Assembly (NCBI GenBank): GCA_017483605.1 | Contig: JAFUWG010000048.1 | Location: 112,005-176,004 of the forward strand | Direction: 5' to 3' | Length of the DNA stretch: 64,000 nt | From: Bacteroidaceae bacterium | GTDB lineage: Bacteria; Bacteroidota; Bacteroidia; Bacteroidales; Bacteroidaceae | Shown here: positions 16,114 through 24,034 of the stretch, piece after piece | Layout: every line of letters begins with the position of its first letter | Numbering within the stretch: the stretch's first letter is position 1 | Notes under the pieces: model-generated | What the model saw: only the letters and a program-made list of their open reading frames with translations | The model's database searches: none | Told to the model about the DNA's origin: nothing | Made by a program: the position numbers and the translations under genes

Positions 16114-17231
16114 AGTATTACCTCATCGCAGGCGAGGCTTCGGGCGACCTTCACGCGTCGAATCTGATGGCGGCATTGAAGGCGGAAGACCCAATGGCGA
16201 CCTTCCGTTTTTACGGCGGCGACAAGATGGCTGCCGTAGGCGGAACGCTGGTGAAGCACTATCGGGAATTGGCTTATATGGGGTTCATTCCTGTGCTGAC
16301 GCATTTGCCAACCATCCTAAAAAACATGGAATTGTGCAAAGCAGATATCGCCGCTTGGAAACCCGACGTTGTGATATTGGTTGACTATCCGGGCTTTAAT
16401 CTCGACATCGCCAAGTATGTGCATCGGCAGGGAATTTGCAAGGTGTTTTACTACATCAGCCCCAAGATTTGGGCATGGAAGGAGTATCGAATCAAAAACA
16501 TCCGAAGGGATGTGGACGAGTTGTTTTCGATTCTTCCGTTTGAGGTGAAGTGGTTCAGAGACAGAGGCGTGGAGGTGCATTATGTGGGGAATCCCTGTGT
16601 GGATGCGGTGGAGGACTGGAAAAGCCACTCTCAACACGATGGAGAAAAGGAGAAAAAGCAGATTGCGATTTTGGCAGGAAGCAGAAAGCAGGAAATCAAG
16701 GACAACCTGGGCATAATGCTGGAGGCAGCAGCGACATTCGAGGACTATCGACTGGTCATTGCAGGAGCACCGAACATCAGCGAAGCATACTATCAAAAGT
16801 ATATTCCCCAAGGCATCCAAGCGGAACTGCGATTTGGGCAGACATACCAGATACTGAAGGAGTCGGAAGCCGCATTGGTCACCTCGGGCACCGCCACATT
16901 GGAGACCGGCATTCTGAGAGTGCCGCAAGTGGTGTGCTATTACACACCCGTCGGAAAGTTCATCTCATGGCTGAGAGGCAAGATATTGAAAGTGAAGTAC
17001 ATCTCACTGGTCAACCTGATTGTTGACCGCGAGATTGTACAAGAATTGGTGGCTGACCGAATGACAAAGAAGAACATCGTGCAATGCCTCGGCGAGATAT
17101 TGCCAGGCGGAAAAGGCAGGCAGCAAATGCTGAACGACTACGAGGAGATGAACCAGATGTTGGGTGGTGCAGGTGCCAGCGAGAAAGCGGCGAAAAAGAT
17201 GGTTCAACTCCTCCGGAAGCCGCAAAGTTAA
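16110..17231 (+). CDS. lpxB: Lipid-A-disaccharide synthase
   Basis: A 373-aa GT19 glycosyltransferase that joins UDP-diacylglucosamine and lipid X to make the lipid A disaccharide at the inner membrane. The hallmark AGEASGD is at residues 7-13. Other motifs are FRFYGGDKMAAVGG, VDYPGFNLDIAKY, YYISPKIWAWKEYRIKNI, LPFEV-WF, YVGNPCVDAV, LAGSRKQEI, and the C-terminal nucleotide-binding SGTATLETGILRVPQVVCYYT. The ATGA overlap with surE indicates translational coupling. Length is normal for the family. Confidence 0.97.
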   Translation: MKYYLIAGEASGDLHASNLMAALKAEDPMATFRFYGGDKMAAVGGTLVKHYRELAYMGFIPVLTHLPTILKNMELCKADIAAWKPDVVILVDYPGFNLDIAKYVHRQGICKVFYYISPKIWAWKEYRIKNIRRDVDELFSILPFEVKWFRDRGVEVHYVGNPCVDAVEDWKSHSQHDGEKEKKQIAILAGSRKQEIKDNLGIMLEAAATFEDYRLVIAGAPNISEAYYQKYIPQGIQAELRFGQTYQILKESEAALVTSGTATLETGILRVPQVVCYYTPVGKFISWLRGKILKVKYISLVNLIVDREIVQELVADRMTKKNIVQCLGEILPGGKGRQQMLNDYEEMNQMLGGAGASEKAAKKMVQLLRKPQS

Positions 17232-17269
17232 ATCTGACAACAAACGATTAACAATCAACACGATACGAC

Positions 17270-17521
17270 ATGGAATACAAACCCACATTTACCAAAGAGG
17301 AAATTGACGAGATTGTGTCTTGGTTTGAAACGCACCGATGCGAGCAAGACATTGACTTAGGCGGAGGAATACACATCCGAGAGTTGGACACCGCCCTGAA
17401 GCAGTTGCTCCACATTGCTCGAACCAAGTACGAAAATCGAGTGTTTTCTGGACAGATTTTCCTGCTCTTCCGAATCCGGGACGAACTGCTCAAGCAGGGG
17501 AAAGTAATAGGCGAGAAGTAA
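17270..17521 (+). CDS. Small uncharacterised acidic protein (83 aa)
   Basis: The protein starts MEYKPTFTKEEIDEIVSWFE and is predicted helical throughout, with one Gly-rich turn (DLGGGIHIREL). It has no signal peptide or transmembrane segment. It resembles short conserved Bacteroidales hypothetical proteins; I cannot assign a function. It starts 38 nt after lpxB and ends at a terminator, so it is probably the last gene of the surE-lpxB unit. Confidence 0.7.
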   Translation: MEYKPTFTKEEIDEIVSWFETHRCEQDIDLGGGIHIRELDTALKQLLHIARTKYENRVFSGQIFLLFRIRDELLKQGKVIGEK

Positions 17522-17541
17522 TCCTTCCCGCCTATTTTTTT
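17507..17541 (+). terminator. Terminator of the surE-lpxB unit
   Basis: Stem ATAGGCG (17507-17513) with CGCCTAT (17529-17535), then a T-run to 17541. The left arm overlaps the last codons of the 83-aa gene. Confidence 0.8.
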
Positions 17542-17549
17542 GTGCTTTC

Positions 17550-18344
17550 CTATTGCTTTTGCCGATTCAGTTCCGCCTCTACCCGATTGGTCAAGTCGAT
17601 ATAGTCCTGAACCGAAAGTTGTTCAGGCCGTTTGGTGAAAATCGGGTCAGCCAACATCGGCGAATCCTTGCCCAGAATCTGCTTCATTCCGTTCCTCATC
17701 ATCTTCCGACGCATCGTAAAGACGGTCTTCACAATACGACGGAACAATTGTTCGTCACACCCCAAGTCCTGCTTACCGTTGCGGGTGAGGCGAATCACAG
17801 CACTCTTCACCTTCGGAGGCGGATTGAATACATTTTCGTGGACGGTGAAAAGATACTCCACATCGTACCACGCCTGAATCAGCACACTCAGCACCCCATA
17901 AGTCTTGCTGCCGGGTTCAGCAGCCATGCGTTCCGCCACCTCCTTCTGAATCATGCCCGTGCAGCAGGGGATGAGTGCCTTGTTTTCCACCATCTTGAAG
18001 AAAATCTGCGAGGAAATGTTGTAGGGATAATTGCCCGTCAAGACAAACGGACGACCACCGAACACCTGCTGCAAGTCCATCTGCAAGAAGTCACCCTCGA
18101 TGATATTGTCCCCCAACTCAGGAAAATGCTCGTGGAGATACGGCACGGAGTCGAAATCAATCTCCACCACCTTAAACTCCCTACCCTTCTTCAAGATATA
18201 CTGCGTGAGCACACCCATGCCAGGCCCCACTTCCAGCACAGGAAGTTCGGGACAGGCATCCACCGTATCGGCAATGCGAGATGCTACACTGAGGTCGGTC
18301 AGGAAGTGTTGCCCTAAAAATTTCTTTGGTTTTACGCTGTTCAC
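17550..18344 (-). CDS. rsmA: 16S rRNA dimethyladenosine transferase (KsgA)
   Basis: A 264-aa methyltransferase that dimethylates two adjacent adenosines near the 3' end of 16S rRNA during small-subunit assembly. The proposed start is GTG at 18344, giving VNSVKPKKFLGQHFLTD, the usual N-terminus. The longer ATG frame from 18416 would run through the promoter region. Motif I is VLEVGPGMGVLT, motif II VVEIDFD, and the catalytic motif IV TGNYPYNIS. The C-terminal helical domain contains VFNPPPKVKSAV. It converges with the 83-aa gene and is divergent from the flippase-like gene. Confidence 0.95.
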   Translation of the reverse strand: MNSVKPKKFLGQHFLTDLSVASRIADTVDACPELPVLEVGPGMGVLTQYILKKGREFKVVEIDFDSVPYLHEHFPELGDNIIEGDFLQMDLQQVFGGRPFVLTGNYPYNISSQIFFKMVENKALIPCCTGMIQKEVAERMAAEPGSKTYGVLSVLIQAWYDVEYLFTVHENVFNPPPKVKSAVIRLTRNGKQDLGCDEQLFRRIVKTVFTMRRKMMRNGMKQILGKDSPMLADPIFTKRPEQLSVQDYIDLTNRVEAELNRQKQ

Positions 18345-18405
18345 AAAAATTTTACCAATTATGAATGATGAATTATTGAATAATTTCGTACCTTTGCAAG
18401 TGAAA

Positions 18406-18421
18406 TATCTTTGCAAAGATA
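18406..18421. promoter_or_regulatory. 16-bp palindrome forming two opposed -7 boxes
   Basis: TATCTTTGCAAAGATA is a perfect palindrome that supplies a TAnnTTTG -7 box on each strand. One faces the flippase-like gene (ATG 18434), the other rsmA (GTG 18344). A second plus-strand box TACCTTTG is at 18389-18396. No ideal TTTG -33 lies at 19 bp on either side. Confidence 0.6.
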
Positions 18422-18433
18422 CGGATTTTTTTG

Positions 18434-19459
18434 ATGAACAACAATAAAACGCTGAAAAAGGCTCTAAATATTGCCTTGCCGTTCGTGCTTGGAGGTGGTA
18501 TCTTGTGGTGGATGTATCGCGACACCGACTTCAAAGCCATGAAAGACACAGTTCTGTACGACATGAACTGGGGGTGGATGCTTTTTTCGCTGGTGTTCGG
18601 CGTGACAGCCCAACTGTTCCGAGGCATCCGATGGAAACAGACGCTGCAACCGCTTGGCGAACATCCGCGGGCGATGGATTGCGTCCATGCCGTTTTCATC
18701 TCCTACGCCTCCAGCCTCATCATTCCCCGCAGCGGCGAATTGAGCCGGTGCGGTGTGCTGGCAAAGTACGACGGCACCTCCTTTCTGAAGGCATTGGGCA
18801 CCGTGGTCACAGAGCGTGTCATCGACTCGCTGCTCCTGCTCGGCATCACGGCGGCGGTGATTCTTTCGCAGATTCCCATCTTCAGTTCCTTCTTTGACCG
18901 CACAGGCACCAACCTCTGGGACACCCTGCGAGGATTTACGACAACCGGATACATCGTCACAGCCATCTGCATCGTCATCACCATCATCTTCCTGTGGGTC
19001 GCCATGAAGCGGTTCACCTTCATGACCAAACTGAAGGAGATGGTTGGCAAACTGAGAGAGGGCATCCTTTCCCTCAAAGACGTGAAAAACAAATGGCTGT
19101 TCGGGTTCTACACCCTTGCCATCTGGGGCAGTTACTTCCTCCACTACTGGATTACCTTCAACTGCTTCGACTTCACTGAGAATCTGGGATTTACGGTGGC
19201 GATTGTCAGTTTCATCGTGGGCAGCATCTCGGTGATTGTGCCGACACCCAACGGGGCAGGTCCCTGGCATTTTGCCGTCAAGACCATCCTCATCCTGTAT
19301 GGCGTGGCAGATGCCAACGCCGTGGCTTTCGTGCTGATTGTCCACACCATACAAACCGCCCTCGTGCCGCTGCTGGGCATCTATTCGTTGGTGGCATTGG
19401 GGCTCAGAAAGACGCATACAACAACAAATTATTCATCCATAAAAACCGAAAAACTATGA
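18434..19459 (+). CDS. Multi-pass membrane protein, LPG synthase/flippase-like (UPF0104)
   Basis: A 341-aa integral inner-membrane protein with about eight hydrophobic helices, of the lysylphosphatidylglycerol synthase TM family (PF03706, UPF0104). Characteristic segments are RGIRWKQTL after the second helix, the SYASSLIIPRSGELSRCGVLAKYDG region, TVVTERVIDSLLLL, and late in the protein PTPNGAGPWHFAVK. The soluble aminoacyltransferase half of MprF is absent, so a lipid-transport role is more likely than lysinylation. The ATG at 18434 is preferred to TTG at 18431. The stop overlaps pepD (ATGA). Confidence 0.85.
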   Translation: MNNNKTLKKALNIALPFVLGGGILWWMYRDTDFKAMKDTVLYDMNWGWMLFSLVFGVTAQLFRGIRWKQTLQPLGEHPRAMDCVHAVFISYASSLIIPRSGELSRCGVLAKYDGTSFLKALGTVVTERVIDSLLLLGITAAVILSQIPIFSSFFDRTGTNLWDTLRGFTTTGYIVTAICIVITIIFLWVAMKRFTFMTKLKEMVGKLREGILSLKDVKNKWLFGFYTLAIWGSYFLHYWITFNCFDFTENLGFTVAIVSFIVGSISVIVPTPNGAGPWHFAVKTILILYGVADANAVAFVLIVHTIQTALVPLLGIYSLVALGLRKTHTTTNYSSIKTEKL

Positions 19460-20925
19460 ATCCTATTGAAGAACTCTCTCCCAAAGGCGTGTGGAGAAAT
19501 TTCTACGCATTGACGCAGATTCCCCGTCCATCAGGACACACGGAAAAGGTGGCTAACTTCCTGGTTGATTTTGCCAAGAAGAACGGAGCCGAGGCATACA
19601 TCGACGATGCTGGCAACGTGATTATGAAGAAGGGGGCAACGGCTGGGTATGAAGACCGCGAGACAACCGTGCTACAGGCACACATGGACATGGTGCCACA
19701 GAAGACGAAGGAGTCAACCCACAATTTTGAGACCGACCCGCTGGACGTGTACATCGACGGTGAATGGGTAACCGCCCGCAACACAACCCTCGGTGCTGAC
19801 GACGGAATGGGCGTGGCTGCCGCCATGGCGATTATCGAGGACGACACCGTGGAGCACGGCCCCATCGAGGTGCTCATCACCCGCGACGAAGAGACGGGCA
19901 TGGACGGTGCGTTCCAACTGAAAGGCGGTCAACTTTCAGGCAAGTACCTGCTCAACCTCGACTCTGAGACCGAGGGCGAAATCACCATCGGCTGTGCCGG
20001 CGGCATGGATGTGGTGGCAAACATGGAATATCAGGAACTGAACGTGAATCCCGACAATATGCTCTGCTACAACATCGTCATCAAGGGACTGCTGGGCGGA
20101 CACTCGGGCATCGAGATTTTCAAGGGTCGTGCCAACGCCAACAAACTGATGGCTCGCATCCTCTTTGCTGCGGTCAACACCCAGCAGGCATGGCTGGTCA
20201 ACTGGCATGGCGGCAACATGCGTAACGCCATCCCACGCGAATGCGAGGCTACCGTGCTCGTGCCAAAAGCACAGGAGGCTGAGTTCCTCGCTCTGATTGA
20301 GAAGAGCAAGGCCATCTTCACCGAAGAGTTCAAGGACATCGAGACCAACGGTTTCCAACTCACCGCAACCCCCACCCTCCGCATCCCTGCCAAGGCTGTG
20401 CCACAGGAGATTCAGGAGAACCTCATCAATGCCGTGATGGCGGCTCACGACGGCGTGCTGCGTTACACACCGTCCATGCCCGACCTGGTGGAAACGTCCA
20501 GCAACCTCGCCATCATCAACGTGGGCGATGGCAAGGCTGAGGTCATCTGTCTGGCACGTTCCTCACAGGACAGCATGAAACTCTACCTCTGCAACGGCCT
20601 CGTCGGCTGCTTCTCGATGGCAGGCATGAAGGTGTCGCTCGAGGGTGGCTACAGCGGCTGGCAGCCCAACCCGAAGAGTGCGTTGGTTGCCTCCATGTCA
20701 GACATCTACGAGAAACTCTACGGCAAGAAGCCGATTGTCGGTGCCTGCCATGCAGGACTGGAGTGCGGCATTATCGGCGTGAACTATCCAGAAATGGACA
20801 TGGCAAGTTATGGCCCAACCCTGGTCAGCCCTCACACTCCAAGCGAGGCGTGCCTCATCCCCACCGTGCAGAAGTTCTACGACTTCACCCTTGAGATTCT
20901 GAAGAATATCCCCAAGAAAAAATAA
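19456..20925 (+). CDS. pepD: Aminoacyl-histidine dipeptidase (M20C)
   Basis: A 489-aa cytosolic metallopeptidase that hydrolyses Xaa-His and other dipeptides. The start MNPIEELSPKGVWRNFYAL is typical. Metal and catalytic motifs are QAHMDMVPQ, LGADDGMGVAAAMA and TRDEETGMDGAFQL. The dimerisation/lid region has GLLGGHSGIEIFKGRANANKL and RNAIPRECEA. The C-terminal metal-site region is ACHAGLECGIIG, followed by SYGPTLVSPHTPSE. Length fits the family. It is coupled upstream by ATGA and followed after 9 nt by the MerR gene. Confidence 0.97.
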   Translation: MNPIEELSPKGVWRNFYALTQIPRPSGHTEKVANFLVDFAKKNGAEAYIDDAGNVIMKKGATAGYEDRETTVLQAHMDMVPQKTKESTHNFETDPLDVYIDGEWVTARNTTLGADDGMGVAAAMAIIEDDTVEHGPIEVLITRDEETGMDGAFQLKGGQLSGKYLLNLDSETEGEITIGCAGGMDVVANMEYQELNVNPDNMLCYNIVIKGLLGGHSGIEIFKGRANANKLMARILFAAVNTQQAWLVNWHGGNMRNAIPRECEATVLVPKAQEAEFLALIEKSKAIFTEEFKDIETNGFQLTATPTLRIPAKAVPQEIQENLINAVMAAHDGVLRYTPSMPDLVETSSNLAIINVGDGKAEVICLARSSQDSMKLYLCNGLVGCFSMAGMKVSLEGGYSGWQPNPKSALVASMSDIYEKLYGKKPIVGACHAGLECGIIGVNYPEMDMASYGPTLVSPHTPSEACLIPTVQKFYDFTLEILKNIPKKK

Positions 20926-20934
20926 CAACCGCTT

Positions 20935-21285
20935 ATGGCACTCAACAAGAACAAGGACCTCAAGATGTTCTACAGCATCAGCGAGGTGGCACAGAAATTC
21001 AATGTGACGGAAACCCTGCTCCGCTACTGGGAAAAAGAGTTCCCTAACATCAAGCCGCAGAAGGCGGGTCGTGGCATTCGGCAGTACACGAAGGACGACA
21101 TCGAACAGGTGCGGCTGGTGCATCATCTTGTGAAGGAGCGTGGCATGACCCTGCAAGGTGCACGCGACATGATTAAGCGTGACAAGGGCGGCGGTGTGAA
21201 CAAGCAGGTGGAGGTGATTGAACGGCTCCGTTCCCTCCGCAACGACTTGCAGGACATCGGCAGAAATCTGAACGGATTGGTATAA
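20935..21285 (+). CDS. MerR-family transcriptional regulator (116 aa)
   Basis: A winged helix-turn-helix DNA-binding domain is visible: FYSISEVAQKFNVTETLLRYWEKEFP, the wing RGIRQYTKDDIEQVRLVHHLVKERGMTLQGARDMI, then a short C-terminal coiled region (VEVIERLRSLRNDLQDI) that probably dimerises. There is no effector domain or metal-binding Cys set. It is the short, stand-alone MerR type found next to pepD in Bacteroidetes. Targets are unknown. Confidence 0.9.
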   Translation: MALNKNKDLKMFYSISEVAQKFNVTETLLRYWEKEFPNIKPQKAGRGIRQYTKDDIEQVRLVHHLVKERGMTLQGARDMIKRDKGGGVNKQVEVIERLRSLRNDLQDIGRNLNGLV

Positions 21286-21304
21286 ACAGCCGACCACAGC
21301 GTGG

Positions 21305-21373
21305 CATCGTTGCCAGCGATAAACAGGCGTTGTTGCCATCAACAAACGGACATCGTTGCCATCGACAAAGGGG
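21305..21373. repeat. Three 23-bp palindromic units, locus E
   Basis: Units start at 21305, 21328 and 21351. Each contains a 15-bp imperfect odd palindrome: ATCGTTG-C-CAGCGAT, GTTGTTG-C-CATCAAC and ATCGTTG-C-CATCGAC, starting one base into each unit (two bases for unit 2's core). All share the TTGCCA centre. Arms have one to three mismatches, so this is the most degenerate of the five arrays, but the 23-bp period is exact. Confidence 0.75.
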
Positions 21374-21408
21374 TGTCATCGCCTCACGCTGTTCGGCATC
21401 ACAACCTC

Positions 21409-21440
21409 AAGCCGCTTGGGACAAAGGTCTCAAGCGGCTT
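21409..21440 (+). terminator. Hairpin downstream of the MerR gene
   Basis: AAGCCGCTTG (21409-21418) and CAAGCGGCTT (21431-21440) form a perfect 10-bp stem followed by a pyrimidine-rich tail. Confidence 0.6.
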
Positions 21441-21468
21441 TCCTCTACCCTCTTCTGCCCGTGTCGTT

Positions 21469-21577
21469 CTTAAAACTAAACTTAGATTTTATAAAATTCA
21501 AGTTAGATTTATATAAATTTAAGTTCAATTTTATAAAATTTAAGTTGGATTTTATAAAATCTAAGTTTAGTTTTAAG
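21469..21577. repeat. 109-bp AT-rich palindromic element, copy 2
   Basis: Identical over all 109 bp to copy 1 at 5881-5989, despite lying 15.6 kb away between convergent genes. The right flank is ACACCTGCGGCAAAAG, shared with copy 3. Confidence 0.95.
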
Positions 21578-21628
21578 AACACCTGCGGCAAAAGGGCATT
21601 GGAGAGACGGAGGAGGGCCAAAAGAGAA

Positions 21629-21662
21629 AGCCCCGAAAGGTCTGTTCAAACCTTTCGGGGCT
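21629..21662. terminator. Bidirectional terminator at the end of rel
   Basis: AGCCCCGAAAGGT (21629-21641) and ACCTTTCGGGGCT (21650-21662) form a perfect 13-bp stem with an 8-nt loop. A T-run follows on the plus strand, and a T-rich tail follows on the minus strand for rel. Confidence 0.85.
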
Positions 21663-21735
21663 ATTTTTCATGCTGCTGAGAGGAAAACCAAACGGGGGCT
21701 TCCCTCATGCCAACGGTGGCCGCCGTTTCACGCCG

Positions 21736-23979
21736 CTACACACGAGCGGCTTCTTTCACATCGGGGATGTTGCGGAGGCTGGCAAGAATATCGCTCACCT
21801 CCTTGGTGTCGTGAACGTACATCTGGATGTTGCACTCGAAGATGCCGTTGTCGCACTCCACCTCGAGTTTGCGGATGTTGACCCCGTGCAACTGCGAAAT
21901 GACCTGCGTCATCTCGTGCAGCAGCCCCAACTTGTCGAAGCCCTTCACGTGGATGGACACGGGGAATATGATGAGGCGGTTCATCTCCCACTTGGCACCC
22001 AAGACGCGGTTGCCGTGGTTGGCTTTCAACCGCTCAGCCAAAGAGCACTGCAACTTGTGGATGACAATGTGGTTGTCGTCGTCGATATAGCCCATGACGG
22101 AATCGCCCGGAATCGGCTTGCAATTCTCGCACAGGGTGTATTTGTTCTGCACAGAGTCCTCCGTCAACGAGAGAATCTTCTTGCGGTCGAAGTCTTTGCC
22201 CACCTTCTCTTTCTCCTTTTTCTTCGCCTGCTTGTTCGCCTTCTTGCCAAACGAGAAGAGTTTTTTCCAGCCCCCCTCTTCGGTCTTTTCCTTCAGCACG
22301 TTGATGTCTTCCTGCGACAGTTTGACGGTTCCCTCGCCTATCGCCACATAGAGAGCATCGGGCTTGCCGAAGTCGTGCAAACTGCACAGTTTATCGACCA
22401 CGAGGGTGTTCTTCTCGATGTCGTTCTGCTTCAAGAACTCGCCCAGCATTTCCTCGCCCTTCTTGCGTGACTCACGCTCTTCTTTGCGAAGAATGGAGAG
22501 AATCTTGGTGGTGGCTTTGGCGGTGGTGGCGATGTTCAACCACGCACGGGTCGGATGCACAGACTTGGAGGTCAGAATCTCCACCTGGTCGCCACTGTTC
22601 AACTTGTAAGTGATGGGCACGAGTTTGTGGTTGACCTTGGCACCGATGCAGTGGCTGCCCACGAAGGTGTGGATGCTGAAGGCAAAGTCGAGCGTGGTGC
22701 TGCCTGCCGGCATGGTACGTATCTCGCCCTTCGGCGTGAAGACGAAAATCTCGGACGCGAAAAGGTTGAGTTTGATAGTGTCGAGAAAGTCCATCGCATC
22801 GGGCTGGGGGTCGTCGAGAATCTCCTTGATGGTGGCAAGCCACTTGTCCAGTTCCAGTTCGGACGCACTTTCCGTCTTGTCGCCATCCTTATATTTCCAA
22901 TGGGCAGCAAAGCCCTTCTCGGCAATGTCGTCCATGCGTCGGGAGCGAATCTGCACCTCAATCCACTCGCCCTTTTTGGACATGAGTGTGACGTGAAGTG
23001 CCTGATAGCCATTGGCTTTCGGATGACTGACCCAATCGCGTGTGCGGTCGGGGTGAGAGGTGTAAATTTTGCAGAGTTTCACATAGATGTCGAAGCAATC
23101 GTTCAGTTCGGTGTCGATGTCAACAGGGTCGAAAATGATACGAACCGCCAGAATGTCGTAGATCTCCTCGAACGGGATGTGTTTGGTCTGCATCTTTCGC
23201 CAGATGGAATATGGCGACTTGACACGCTGCTTGATTTCATAATTGATGCCAAGTCCATCCAACTGGGCACGGATGGGAGCCGCAAACTCCTGGAAAACGG
23301 TGTCACGCTCCGCCTTCGTCGCCTCCAGTTTTTTCTCGATGGCAGTATATTCGTCGGGATGCTCAAACTTGAAACTCAAGTCTTCCAACTCCGTCTTAAT
23401 CGAGTTGAGACCCAGTCGGTTAGCCAGCGGAGCATAGATGTAGAGCGTTTCGCCCGCAATCTTGTACTGCTTGTTCACCGCCTGACTGCCCAAGGTACGC
23501 ATATTGTGCAGGCGGTCGGCAATCTTGATGAGGATGACGCGAATGTCGTCGCTCATCGTCAGCAGCAACTTTTTGAAGTTCTCCGCCTGCGCCGAGGCAT
23601 GTTCACCAAAGATGCCGCCCGAAATCTTGGTCAGTCCATCGACAATCTGGGCAATCTTGGGGCCAAACATGTTCTCGATGTCCTCGACCGTATAGTCCGT
23701 ATCTTCCACCACATCGTGGAGAAGGGCGGAACAGATGGAGGTGGAGCCCAAACCGATTTCGATACACACAATCTTTGCCACCGCAATGGGGTGCATGATG
23801 TATGGCTCGCCCGACAATCGCCGCACACCCTTGTGGGCATGTTTGGCAAAGTTGAATGCCTTGGTGATAATTTCCACTTTTTTACGATGCTTGCTGGCCA
23901 AGTAAGCATCCACAAGTTGCTGAAACTCATCATTTACCATCTGCTCTTCAGGGTCGATGTTGGTGTGTACGGTATCCAT
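21736..23979 (-). CDS. Bifunctional (p)ppGpp synthetase/hydrolase (RelA/SpoT)
   Basis: A 747-aa stringent-response enzyme. The N-terminal HD hydrolase domain (about 50-200) is intact: EPYIMHPIAVAKI, LLHDVVEDTDYT and IADRLHNMRTL. The synthetase domain (about 240-390) has KSPYSIWRKM, RIIFDPVD, HPKANGYQALHVTL and EVQIRSRRMDDIAEKGFAAHWKYK. A TGS domain (about 420-480), a helical segment and a C-terminal ACT domain (about 670-745, FDKLGLLHEMTQVISQL) follow. Both catalytic halves look functional. It is the last gene of the parA-parB-DUF5683-mltD-rel run. Confidence 0.96.
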   Translation of the reverse strand: MDTVHTNIDPEEQMVNDEFQQLVDAYLASKHRKKVEIITKAFNFAKHAHKGVRRLSGEPYIMHPIAVAKIVCIEIGLGSTSICSALLHDVVEDTDYTVEDIENMFGPKIAQIVDGLTKISGGIFGEHASAQAENFKKLLLTMSDDIRVILIKIADRLHNMRTLGSQAVNKQYKIAGETLYIYAPLANRLGLNSIKTELEDLSFKFEHPDEYTAIEKKLEATKAERDTVFQEFAAPIRAQLDGLGINYEIKQRVKSPYSIWRKMQTKHIPFEEIYDILAVRIIFDPVDIDTELNDCFDIYVKLCKIYTSHPDRTRDWVSHPKANGYQALHVTLMSKKGEWIEVQIRSRRMDDIAEKGFAAHWKYKDGDKTESASELELDKWLATIKEILDDPQPDAMDFLDTIKLNLFASEIFVFTPKGEIRTMPAGSTTLDFAFSIHTFVGSHCIGAKVNHKLVPITYKLNSGDQVEILTSKSVHPTRAWLNIATTAKATTKILSILRKEERESRKKGEEMLGEFLKQNDIEKNTLVVDKLCSLHDFGKPDALYVAIGEGTVKLSQEDINVLKEKTEEGGWKKLFSFGKKANKQAKKKEKEKVGKDFDRKKILSLTEDSVQNKYTLCENCKPIPGDSVMGYIDDDNHIVIHKLQCSLAERLKANHGNRVLGAKWEMNRLIIFPVSIHVKGFDKLGLLHEMTQVISQLHGVNIRKLEVECDNGIFECNIQMYVHDTKEVSDILASLRNIPDVKEAARV

Positions 23980-24034
23980 AGGCGAAATGAAAAATATGTG
24001 GTTGAACTCTCGGAAAATTTACAGACGTCAAAAA

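Larger units (their letters stand above)
21286..21735. other. Convergent intergenic region with two repeat families and two terminators
   Basis: This 450-bp gap between the MerR gene and the end of rel holds, in order, the three-unit 23-bp array E (21305-21373), the MerR-side terminator (21409-21440), palindromic element copy 2 (21469-21577) and a bidirectional terminator (21629-21662). I see no gene. It is the only gap in the window with both repeat families. Confidence 0.8.
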
